Positions 36,669 to 44,743 of a DNA stretch of 64,000 nt are shown here, in pieces (position 1 is the first letter of the stretch; every line of letters begins with the position of its first letter). Source of the stretch: Panacagrimonas perspica (GTDB lineage: Bacteria; Pseudomonadota; Gammaproteobacteria; Nevskiales; Nevskiaceae); NCBI RefSeq assembly GCF_004364935.1, contig NZ_SOBT01000008.1, positions 2,297,534 through 2,361,533 of the forward strand, written 5' to 3'. Under the pieces are notes generated by a model, which searched no databases, had not been told where the DNA came from, and worked only from the letters and a program-made list of their open reading frames with translations. Position numbers and translations under genes: made by a program.

Positions 36669-37889
36669 CTAGTGATACCGGAGGGCCTCGATCGGCTCCA
36701 ACCGCGCTGCCTTGCGGGCCGGATACCAGCCGAAGAACACCCCGACCGACGCCGATACTGCGAAGGCCAGCACGATCGCCGTCGAACTGATCAGCACCGG
36801 CACGTCGGCGAAGCGCTCGACGATCAGCGTGCCACCGACGCCGATCAGCACGCCCACCGTCCCGCCGAGCAGCGCCAGCAGGATCGACTCCAGCAGGAAC
36901 TGCAGCAGCACGTCGCGCGGCTGGGCGCCGATGGCCACGCGAATGCCGATCTCGCGCGTCCGCTCGGTGACGCTCACCAACATGATGTTCATGATCCCGA
37001 TGCCGCCGACGACCAGCGAGATCGACGCGATGGCGCCGAGCAGCAGCGACATCACGCGCGCCGTCGACGCCGCGGTCTCGGCCACCGCCGTCAGGTTGCG
37101 CACGTTGAAGTCCGGGTCCTGCCCCGCACGGATGCCGTGCCGTTCGTTGAGCAGGCTGTTGATCTCCAGCTCGGTCTGCGGCATCGCGGCTTCCGAGACG
37201 CTCTGCACCATGATCATGCGCAGCGTGCCCTGGAAGCGTGAACCGAACAGCTTGCGCTGGGCCGCGGTCACCGGGACCAGCACGGTGTCGTCCTGATCGC
37301 GCCCGTCCAGGCTCTGGCCCTTGCGGGCGAGTACGCCGGTGACCAGGTAAGGACTGCCGTTGATGCGGATGGTCTTGCCGACGGCATCTTCGGAGCCGAA
37401 CAGCTGGCCGGCCACGGTCTGCCCGAGCACGGCGACGCGCCCGGCGGAGCGCACGTCCGAATCGCCGAACATCGCGCCGGCATCCATCGGCCATTCGCGC
37501 ACGACGAGGTAGTCGTCGGTGGTGCCGAAGACCTGCGTGCCCCAGTTGTACGAGCCGTAGACGACCTGCGCGTTGCCCGACACCTGCGGCGCCACCGCGT
37601 TGACCGAGCCCAGCTCGGTGATGGCCTCGGCGTCGCCCATGGTCAACGTGGACGCATTGCCGCCGCCGAGCCGCACGCCCGAGGTCGATGCGCTTCCGGC
37701 CAGCACGATGAACAGGTTGCTGCCCATCGAGGCGATCGAGTCCTGGACCGACTTCTGCGCCCCGCTGCCGACCGCCAGCATGATGATCACGGCGGCGACG
37801 CCGATGACCATGCCCAGCGTCGTCAGGAACGTGCGCAGGCGGTTGGAACTCAGCGCCTGGACCGCTTCGGCAAGCATCGGTCCGATCAT
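36669..37889 (-). CDS. macB: MacB-like ABC transporter permease
   Basis: 406 residues. One N-terminal membrane helix (TTLGMVIGVAAVIIMLAVG), a large periplasmic MacB core (about 50-270, with VAPQVSGNAQVVYG) and three C-terminal helices of the FtsX domain (LVVGGIGIMNIMLVSVTERTRE). It overlaps the ATPase gene by four bases. In classical MacB the ATPase is fused in one chain; here it is split in two genes. Role: tripartite export of a peptide, macrolide or lipid-like molecule. Confidence 0.93.
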   Translation of the reverse strand: MIGPMLAEAVQALSSNRLRTFLTTLGMVIGVAAVIIMLAVGSGAQKSVQDSIASMGSNLFIVLAGSASTSGVRLGGGNASTLTMGDAEAITELGSVNAVAPQVSGNAQVVYGSYNWGTQVFGTTDDYLVVREWPMDAGAMFGDSDVRSAGRVAVLGQTVAGQLFGSEDAVGKTIRINGSPYLVTGVLARKGQSLDGRDQDDTVLVPVTAAQRKLFGSRFQGTLRMIMVQSVSEAAMPQTELEINSLLNERHGIRAGQDPDFNVRNLTAVAETAASTARVMSLLLGAIASISLVVGGIGIMNIMLVSVTERTREIGIRVAIGAQPRDVLLQFLLESILLALLGGTVGVLIGVGGTLIVERFADVPVLISSTAIVLAFAVSASVGVFFGWYPARKAARLEPIEALRYH

Positions 37890-38614
37890 GCGACGGCTCC
37901 GGCCCGCTGCGCGGTGCGCAGCTGCTGCTGCCGGTCCTCGACGACCACGCCGTCGTGGAAACGGATGACGCGCTTGGCGTACTCCGCCACATCCGGCTCG
38001 TGCGTGACCAGCACCAGCGTGATGCCTTCCTCGCGGTTGAGCTCGGAGAACAGCGACATCACTTCTTCGGTCGTATGGCTGTCCAGGTTGCCGGTGGGTT
38101 CATCCGCGAGCACCACGCGAGGCCGGTTCACCAGGGCGCGCGCGATCGCGACGCGTTGCTGCTGTCCGCCGGAAATCCGTGACGGCAGTGAATCCGCATA
38201 GCGTTCCAGGCCCACGCGCTCCAGCAGCACACGGGCACGCGCCTGGCGCTCGGCACGGGGCACGCCGGCGTACACCAGCGGCAAGGCGACGTTGTCGACC
38301 ACGCTCGCACGCTGCAACAGGTTGAAGCCCTGGAACACGAAGCCGAGGTGGCGGTTGCGCACGCGCGCCAGTTCCTCGTTCGGCAGCCCGGCGACGTCGC
38401 GATCTCCGAGCCAGTAGCGCCCGCGCGTCGGCGAATCCAGGCAGCCCAGCAGGTTCATGAACGTGGATTTTCCGGAGCCCGACGGACCCATGATCGCCAC
38501 GAACTCGCCTTCACGGATCTCCAGGTCGACGCCGCGCAGGGCCGGGAACGCGCCCGCCGCGGTGACGTAATCCTTGCTCAGACCTTCGACGCGGATCAGT
38601 GCAGCGCCGCTCAT
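37886..38614 (-). CDS. MacB-like ABC transporter ATP-binding protein
   Basis: 242-residue nucleotide-binding subunit of the MacB/LolD group: Walker A GPSGSGKS, Q-loop FQGFNLLQRASVVDNVALPL, signature ISGGQQQR, Walker B VVLADEPTGNLDS and the switch histidine in LVTHEPDVAEYAKR. It pairs with the permease whose gene starts four bases before its stop. Confidence 0.96.
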   Translation of the reverse strand: MSGAALIRVEGLSKDYVTAAGAFPALRGVDLEIREGEFVAIMGPSGSGKSTFMNLLGCLDSPTRGRYWLGDRDVAGLPNEELARVRNRHLGFVFQGFNLLQRASVVDNVALPLVYAGVPRAERQARARVLLERVGLERYADSLPSRISGGQQQRVAIARALVNRPRVVLADEPTGNLDSHTTEEVMSLFSELNREEGITLVLVTHEPDVAEYAKRVIRFHDGVVVEDRQQQLRTAQRAGAVA

Positions 38615-38616
38615 GC

Positions 38617-39972
38617 TCAGAACATCCTCATGCGCATCGGCTGCTGCGACTGCGCGGCACCCTTGGTCGCAACGCGATCGCCGACGATGAGGATGTCGCC
38701 CTCGTGCAGCTCGTCCGATTCGACCGCCGTGTTGCGGCCGTCGGTGCGCGACGGCCTCACTGCCACCGCCACCGCCTTGTCGCCGCGCAGGACGTACACG
38801 CTGCGTTCCGGGTTGTCGCCGCGACGGTGTCGACCGCCCGGCTTGCCGCCCGATTCACCGCCGGCTTCGCCGGACCGTCGCGACTCGCCGCCGCCGCCGC
38901 CGCGGGATTCCCGGTTGCCGCGGGATTCGCCGCCGGTTTTCGATTCGCCACGGTTGCCCTTCGCCTCGGAGCCGGCCGCCCCGTCGCCGCCGGCGCGCGA
39001 CTCACGCGATCGCGAGCCTCCGCTCGAACCGGTCTTCACCGGCTCCGCGTCCTTGGGCCGGTAACGCAGCGCGCTGTTGGGCACGCGCAGCGTGTCGTTC
39101 AGGCGGCTCAGTTCGACGCTCACGTACGCCGTCATGCCGGGGAGCAGCGACAGATCCTCGTTGTCCACGTCCACGACGACGTCGTAGGTCACGACGTTCT
39201 GCGTCGTCGTCGGATTCATGCGCACCTGTCGCACCGCGCCCTTGAACGAGCGATCCGGGAATGCGTCGACGGTGAAGCGCGTCAACTGCCCGGGCTGGAT
39301 GCGCCCGATGTCGGCCTCGGCGAACGTCGTGTGGATCAGCATCTTCCTGAGATCGCCGGCGACCTTGAACAGCTCCGGCGTCTGGTAGCTCGCGGCCACG
39401 GTCTGGCCTTCCTCGACGGTGCGCGCCACGACCGTGCCGGACACCGGCGAGCGGATCACCGAGTTGCGCAGATCGACCTCGGCGTCGGCCAGCGCCGCGC
39501 GCGCCTGCTCGACCTGGGCCGAAGCCGATTTCAGCGCCTGCCGGGTCTGGTCGAGTTCCTGTCGCGCGACATAGCCCTTCTCGAACAGATCGCGCGAGCG
39601 CGCATCGTTGGCCTTCGCCAGATCCAGGCTGGCCTGCACGGATTCCAGTGCCGCGCGCGACTGGCTCACGCGCGCCTGGTAGGCGGCCGGGTCGAGCTCC
39701 AGCAGCACCTGGCCCGCGGTGACGCTGTCGTTGAAGTCCACGTGCACCTTCACCGCGGTGCCCGACACCTGGGTGCCGACGCTGACCAGGATCACCGGAT
39801 TGAGCGTGCCGTTGGCCGAGACGCTCTCGACGATCTCGCCGCGGCTGACCTCGTCGGTCAGGTAGGCGGACCCGGGATCGGCGTCCTTGCGCAGGTAGCC
39901 CCAGGCCGCCGCGGCGACCGCCGCGAGCAGCAGGAAGATCAGCCAGGGATTGAACAGGGTGCGGAGCTTCAT
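38617..39972 (-). CDS. macA: MacA-like periplasmic adaptor with a Gly/Arg/Ser-rich insert
   Basis: 451 residues. N-terminal membrane anchor (LFNPWLIFLLLAAVAAAAWG), lipoyl/hairpin/barrel order (SVGTQVSGTAVKVHVDFND; RQELDQTRQALKSASAQVEQ), then the beta-barrel. The membrane-proximal part carries an unusual ~70-residue Gly/Ser/Arg/Glu-rich insertion (about 320-390, for example ESRGGGGGESRRSGEAGGES). It links inner-membrane MacB to TolC. The insertion is absent from typical MacA proteins, as far as I know. Confidence 0.92.
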   Translation of the reverse strand: MKLRTLFNPWLIFLLLAAVAAAAWGYLRKDADPGSAYLTDEVSRGEIVESVSANGTLNPVILVSVGTQVSGTAVKVHVDFNDSVTAGQVLLELDPAAYQARVSQSRAALESVQASLDLAKANDARSRDLFEKGYVARQELDQTRQALKSASAQVEQARAALADAEVDLRNSVIRSPVSGTVVARTVEEGQTVAASYQTPELFKVAGDLRKMLIHTTFAEADIGRIQPGQLTRFTVDAFPDRSFKGAVRQVRMNPTTTQNVVTYDVVVDVDNEDLSLLPGMTAYVSVELSRLNDTLRVPNSALRYRPKDAEPVKTGSSGGSRSRESRAGGDGAAGSEAKGNRGESKTGGESRGNRESRGGGGGESRRSGEAGGESGGKPGGRHRRGDNPERSVYVLRGDKAVAVAVRPSRTDGRNTAVESDELHEGDILIVGDRVATKGAAQSQQPMRMRMF

Positions 39973-41453
39973 CGGCGGGTCGGCGTCGCCGCCGGGGTCA
40001 TGTTCGTATCGAGATCGGGATTGCGCGCGGTGTCGAGAACGCCGACGGACTGCGCGAGCTGCGTGCGGGCCGCGGCCCAGTTGCTGCGCGCGAGCACGAG
40101 CTGGCGGCGCGCATCGGCGGCGCTGCTCTGCGCGTTGATCAGATCCAGGATCGTGCCGACGCCGGCCTCGTAGCGGCCGCGCGCGACGCTTTCGGATTCC
40201 TCGGCGGCCGCGACGAGCGACTGCGCGGTGAACACCGACTGCGTCTGCGTCGTCAGCTCGCTGTGCGCCTGGTAGACGTCGAGCGTGGCCTGGTTGCGCA
40301 GGCGTTCGAGTTCGGCCTTGCTCGCTTCGAGCTGGGCCTCGGCGCCGCGAACGCGGTACGTCGTGCTGAAGCCCTCGAAGATCGGGATCGACAGCGACAG
40401 ACCCACCGACGTGGTGTCACGCGTGCGCGTGCCGGTATCGGTGTAGCTCTGCGAAGCCGATGCCGACAGGGACGGGCGACCGGCAGCCCGCGCAGCGTCG
40501 ATGTCGCTCTCCGCCGAACGCAGGTTCGCCGCCGCAGCCGCCAGGTCCGGGCGCGCCTCGATCGACGCGGTCACCAGCGGATCGAGCTGTTCGGTGTAGT
40601 CCGCCGACGGCGACACGACCGGTGCTTCCGCCAGCCGCAACTTCGTGTTCGCGGCCAGGCCCATCGCATTGGCCAGCGTCCCCAGCGAGGTGCGCAATGC
40701 GCCTTCGGCCTGCACGCGCGTGAGCTGCGACTGCGAGTACGCGGTCTGCGCCTGCAAGCGGTCGGCGCGGGTCGCAGTGCCCACCTGCTCGCGGATCGTC
40801 GCCGCGTCGAGACTTTCCTTGGCCGCGCGCTCGCCTTCCTGGGCCGCCTTGAGCGCGCCCTCGGCGGAAACCCACCCGTAATAGCTGGTCACGGCGCTCA
40901 GATACACGGTCTGCAAGGTCGCATTGCGCGTGGCGCGCGCGGCATCGAGCAGGGCGCGGGCGCCGTCGAGCGCCGCACCGCGGGCGCCGAAATCGAACAG
41001 CAGGTAGCTGAGGGTCGCGCTCGCCGAATAGCGGGTCTTGTTGCCGGAAGAGCTGGACGAAAACTCGGAGCCTTCGCCCTCACCCCCTCCAAAGCCCGAT
41101 GAGCTCGTGCTGTCACCCGCGACCGTACGCGTGGCCGAGCCCGATCCCGACACGGTGGGCAGGTACGCCGAACGCGCGGCGCCGACCGCGGCAGCCCGCG
41201 AGCGCGCCGTGGCCCAGGCCGACGCCGTCTGCGGATTGCGGCACAGCGAGGTGTCGATGACGTCGGCCAGGTTCAGCGGCCGCTCCGGCAACGTCGGCGG
41301 GCAAGGCCTTCCGGTTTCCTGCAGCGAAGGAATGGCCGCCAGATCGCCGAACGGATCGGAGAACTCGAATGCCGCGGCCGGCAGCGTCGTTCCCGCCCAC
41401 GCGACGCTTGCGAGCAGGACGCGGGACAGCCAGCGTGGAAGATTCACGAGCAT
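39969..41453 (-). CDS. TolC-family outer membrane channel
   Basis: 494 residues with signal peptide (RVLLASVAWAGTTLPAAA) and two TolC repeats (DVIDTSLCRNPQTASAW and EQLDPLVTASIEARPDLAAA). Near residue 105-130 is a Ser/Gly-rich loop. It is the first gene of the efflux operon, and its stop overlaps the adaptor start by four bases. Together they make a complete tripartite exporter. Confidence 0.95.
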   Translation of the reverse strand: MLVNLPRWLSRVLLASVAWAGTTLPAAAFEFSDPFGDLAAIPSLQETGRPCPPTLPERPLNLADVIDTSLCRNPQTASAWATARSRAAAVGAARSAYLPTVSGSGSATRTVAGDSTSSSGFGGGEGEGSEFSSSSSGNKTRYSASATLSYLLFDFGARGAALDGARALLDAARATRNATLQTVYLSAVTSYYGWVSAEGALKAAQEGERAAKESLDAATIREQVGTATRADRLQAQTAYSQSQLTRVQAEGALRTSLGTLANAMGLAANTKLRLAEAPVVSPSADYTEQLDPLVTASIEARPDLAAAAANLRSAESDIDAARAAGRPSLSASASQSYTDTGTRTRDTTSVGLSLSIPIFEGFSTTYRVRGAEAQLEASKAELERLRNQATLDVYQAHSELTTQTQSVFTAQSLVAAAEESESVARGRYEAGVGTILDLINAQSSAADARRQLVLARSNWAAARTQLAQSVGVLDTARNPDLDTNMTPAATPTRR

Positions 41454-41578
41454 CGTTCGGATCGGTCTGTCGAAGGGAGAGGCGGCTGAGGGACAGCGGT
41501 TTCGGGATAAATACTTTTAACCCGGCCGTCTTCAGAGGGCCCGCTTTGTAACAAAACTTTGCAAGCGGCCTCGTGACG

Positions 41579-41654
41579 AGCCCGGGTGAAACCCGGGGGG
41601 GCTGTTTCGAAGGCTCTTGAGGGAAGCCGAAGCCCCGGGTTTCACCCGGGCTAC
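41579..41654. repeat. REP-like inverted repeat, family C copy 1
   Basis: AGCCCGGGTGAAACCCGGGG at 41579-41598 with its inverse at 41633-41654. Lies behind the EAL gene stop. Second copy at 44658-44725. Confidence 0.9.
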
Positions 41655-41664
41655 GCGGTACCGA

Positions 41665-42852
41665 TCAGGAGGGCTCGATGACCCACTGCTTCCCGATCAG
41701 CTTCACGGCCTCGGCTTCCGGAACCATGCGCGAGAAGTACCAGCCCTGCGCGTACTCGAAGCCCATCTCGCTCAACAGCCGCGCTTGTGCGGCGGTCTCC
41801 ACGCCTTCGGCGACCACGTCCATACCGAGCTTCTGCGCCAGCGAACCCATCGCCTGGACGACCTTGCGCGTGGGCTCGTCCTCGATCAGACGCCCGATGA
41901 ACGTCTGATCGATCTTGAGCGTGTCGACCGGCAGCCGGTGGAGGTACGACAGCGACGAATAGCCGGTGCCGAAATCGTCGATCGCGATCCGCAGGCCCGC
42001 GGCGCGCTGCTCCGCGAGCACGCGGATCGCCTTCTCGAAATCCTCCATCAGCAGGCTTTCGGTGACTTCGAGCTTGATGCGTCGGGGCTCCACCGCGGCC
42101 TCGCTCACCGCGGCGGACACGGCATCACTCAATCCTGGCGCCATCAGCTGCCGACCGGAAAGGTTGATGTTCATGAAAACGTCGCCGGTCGGCGCCATGC
42201 GCGCGAGCGCCGCGCATCCCTCGCTCAGGATCCAGCGTCCGATCGACAGGATCAGCCCCGAATCCTCGGCAACCGGAATGAACTGCGCGGGCGACACGAA
42301 ACCCTGCGACGGACTCTGCCAGCGGATCAGGGCCTCGAAACCGGCGGTCTGGAGGTCCGCCAATCGGATGATCGGCTGATAGCCCAGCAGGAACTCCTTG
42401 CGATCCAGCGCCAGCGCCAGGTCGTGCTCCATCTTCAGCCGCGTGAGCACGGCCTCGCGATCGCGATCCTCCGGGCCCAGCGCACGCTGGCTGCCGGGCG
42501 CGAGCACGTCGCGGTAGCGCGCGAGCAAGACCTTGAGCAGAAGGCGCAGCATCGGGTCCGCGGCACCGAGGCGTTCGTGCAGATGCTCGAAGGTGACCGT
42601 GCGCAGGCTCAGCTCGGTGGCGGCGCGCGCGGAGGCCGAGCGGACGCACCCGTCGATCAGGGCCATCTCGCCGATCAGTTCGCCGGGTCCCAGGTGCGCG
42701 AGCGTCTCGATCCTGCCGTCGTGCTCGTGGGTGATGGCAACCATCCCCTTCTCGATGACGAACGCGCAGTCGCCCGGATCGCCTTCGCGGAAGATCCACT
42801 CGCCTGCTCGCAGACTCCGCAGGAAGCGGTTGTCCGACCCCCAAGCCTCCAT
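41665..42852 (-). CDS. c-di-GMP phosphodiesterase with cyclic-nucleotide-binding domain
   Basis: 395 residues. The first ~120 residues are a cNMP-binding beta-roll (EWIFREGDPGDCAFVIEKG, then PGELIGEMALIDGCVRSASA, the phosphate cassette), followed by a linker helix and an EAL domain (about 150-390). Catalytic motifs are intact: EALIRW, NINLS, EVTESL, DDFGTGYSSL, KIDQTFI and EGVET, so it should cleave c-di-GMP under control of a bound nucleotide (cAMP or c-di-GMP). No GGDEF or HTH is present. Monocistronic. Confidence 0.94.
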   Translation of the reverse strand: MEAWGSDNRFLRSLRAGEWIFREGDPGDCAFVIEKGMVAITHEHDGRIETLAHLGPGELIGEMALIDGCVRSASARAATELSLRTVTFEHLHERLGAADPMLRLLLKVLLARYRDVLAPGSQRALGPEDRDREAVLTRLKMEHDLALALDRKEFLLGYQPIIRLADLQTAGFEALIRWQSPSQGFVSPAQFIPVAEDSGLILSIGRWILSEGCAALARMAPTGDVFMNINLSGRQLMAPGLSDAVSAAVSEAAVEPRRIKLEVTESLLMEDFEKAIRVLAEQRAAGLRIAIDDFGTGYSSLSYLHRLPVDTLKIDQTFIGRLIEDEPTRKVVQAMGSLAQKLGMDVVAEGVETAAQARLLSEMGFEYAQGWYFSRMVPEAEAVKLIGKQWVIEPS

Positions 42853-43032
42853 GATCCGCCCTCTTCCTCGACGATTCGTCCCGGGCTGATGTGTACCCGC
42901 TCGGCGTCCGAATGATGGCCCCTGCCGCGGTCAGCCTATCAAGCCACGTTGCCGGCGCACAGGTTCGGTCCCCGGGAAAACCGCGCCTCACCCTCTGACA
43001 CAATCGGGATCGTTCCGGAACCGCCCTCGCCC

Positions 43033-43365
43033 ATGCTGAGCAGCGTCCCGGCCGCCCTCGCCGCGGCCTTCCTCGAAATCGCCGGCTGCTTCGCGTTCTG
43101 GTCCTGGCTGCGGCTGGGCAAGCCGGCGTGGTGGATCGTGCCCGGCATCGCCTCGCTGGTCGCGTTCGCGTGGCTGCTGACGCGCATCGACGCGGTTCAC
43201 GCCGGGCGGGCGTTCGCGGCCTACGGCGGCATCTACATCGTCTGCTCGCTGGCGTGGCTGTGGGCCGTTGAAGGCGCCCGACCCGATCGCTGGGACACTG
43301 CCGGCGCGGCGGCCTGCCTGATCGGCGCGGGCCTGATCCTGTTCGGCCCGCGCGGCGCGGCCTGA
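43033..43365 (+). CDS. YnfA-family (UPF0060) small membrane protein
   Basis: 110 residues, four membrane helices, with the family stretch [39 protein letters not shown]-like (here [19 protein letters not shown]) and [20 protein letters not shown]. Such proteins resemble small multidrug resistance pumps. The MFS gene follows after 12 bases. The start at ATG 43033 gives the usual length (~108). Confidence 0.95.
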   Translation: MLSSVPAALAAAFLEIAGCFAFWSWLRLGKPAWWIVPGIASLVAFAWLLTRIDAVHAGRAFAAYGGIYIVCSLAWLWAVEGARPDRWDTAGAAACLIGAGLILFGPRGAA

Positions 43366-43377
43366 GCATCCCGCGCG

Positions 43378-44661
43378 ATGTCCACCTTCACGCCCCGGCA
43401 GCGGATGCGCGCGATCTTCGGCGGATCGGTAGGCAACCTGGTCGAGTGGTACGACTGGTACACCTACGCCGCGTTCTCGCTGTACTTCGCGCCGGTGTTC
43501 TTTCCCAAGGACGATCTGACGGCGCAGCTGCTGAACTCTGCCGCGATCTTCGCCGTGGGTTTCCTGATGCGGCCGCTCGGCGGCCTGCTGTTCGGCTGGT
43601 ACGCGGACCGGCGCGGCCGCAAGGCGGCGCTGACGCGCTCGGTCGTGCTGATGTGCTTCGGCTCGCTGCTGATCGCGCTGACACCCGGCTACGCGCAGAT
43701 CGGCGTGCTCGCACCGGCGATGCTGTTGCTGGCGCGCCTGATCCAGGGCCTGAGCGTGGGCGGCGAATACGGCACCAGCGCCACGTATCTGTCCGAGATG
43801 GCCACGCGCGAGCATCGCGGCTTCTGGTCGAGCTTCCAGTACGTGACGCTGATCCTGGGCCAGCTCAGCGCGCTGGCGGTACTGATCCTGCTGCAGGCCG
43901 TGCTGACGCAGGAGCAGCTCGAAACCTGGGGCTGGCGCATTCCGTTCGCGATCGGCGCTGCGCTGGCCATCGTCGCGCTGTGGCTGCGGCGAAACCTGGA
44001 GGAGACCGAATCCTTCGTCGTCGCGGGTGCTACCAAGCGCACCAACCCGGCGCGCGAACTGCTGCGCCATCCGCGCGAACTCGCCACCGTGGTCGGCCTG
44101 ACGATGGGCGGAACGCTGGCGTTCTACACGTACACGACGTACATGCAGAAGTTTCTCGTCAACACCACCGGGTTCACGAAGGCGGCCGCGACCTCGGTGT
44201 CCGCCGCCGCGCTGGTCGTCTTCCTGTTCGTGCAGCCGCTGATGGGCGCGCTGTCGGACCGCATCGGACGAAGGCCGCTGCTGCTCGGCTTCGGAATCGG
44301 CGGCATGCTGGTCACGGTCCCGCTGATGCATGCACTAGCCGGCGTGCAGACGCCGTTCGCCGCGTTCGCGCTGATCACGTTCGCGCTGCTGATCGTCAGC
44401 GGCTACACGTCGATCAACGCCGTCGTGAAGGCCGAACTGTTCCCGGTCGAAGTGCGTGCGCTCGGCGTCGGGCTGCCGTACGCGGTCACGGTGTCGATCT
44501 TCGGCGGCACCGCCGAGTACCTCGCGCTGTGGTTCAAGTCGATCGGACTCGAGAGCGGCTTCTACTGGTACGTCGTCGCGTGCATCGGCGTGTCGCTGGT
44601 GACGTACTGGCGGATGGGGGATACGCGCACGACGTCGCGGATCGATCGGGACCAACCGTAG
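43378..44661 (+). CDS. MFS transporter, metabolite:H+ symporter (KgtP-like)
   Basis: 427 residues, twelve helices. The first loop RAIFGGSVGNLVEWYDWYTY, the signature FLMRPLGGLLFGWYADRRGRK and RLIQGLSVGGEYGTSATYLSE mark the metabolite:H+ symporter group (2-oxoglutarate, shikimate, proline carriers). A carboxylate substrate is plausible. It is convergent with the acetone-carboxylase-like operon, with a REP element between. Confidence 0.93.
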   Translation: MSTFTPRQRMRAIFGGSVGNLVEWYDWYTYAAFSLYFAPVFFPKDDLTAQLLNSAAIFAVGFLMRPLGGLLFGWYADRRGRKAALTRSVVLMCFGSLLIALTPGYAQIGVLAPAMLLLARLIQGLSVGGEYGTSATYLSEMATREHRGFWSSFQYVTLILGQLSALAVLILLQAVLTQEQLETWGWRIPFAIGAALAIVALWLRRNLEETESFVVAGATKRTNPARELLRHPRELATVVGLTMGGTLAFYTYTTYMQKFLVNTTGFTKAAATSVSAAALVVFLFVQPLMGALSDRIGRRPLLLGFGIGGMLVTVPLMHALAGVQTPFAAFALITFALLIVSGYTSINAVVKAELFPVEVRALGVGLPYAVTVSIFGGTAEYLALWFKSIGLESGFYWYVVACIGVSLVTYWRMGDTRTTSRIDRDQP

Positions 44662-44725
44662 CCCGGGTGCAACCCGGGATTCTTCCCCGATGTGAGAAAG
44701 AAGCCCCGGGTTTCACCCGGGCTAC
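44658..44725. repeat. REP-like inverted repeat, family C copy 2
   Basis: Left arm TAGCCCGGGTGCAACCCGGG (44659-44678), inverse arm 44705-44725. It begins inside the last codons/stop of the MFS gene and ends 18 bp before the carboxylase stop, between converging genes. Confidence 0.9.
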
Positions 44726-44743
44726 GGCGACTGCGGGTCCCTA

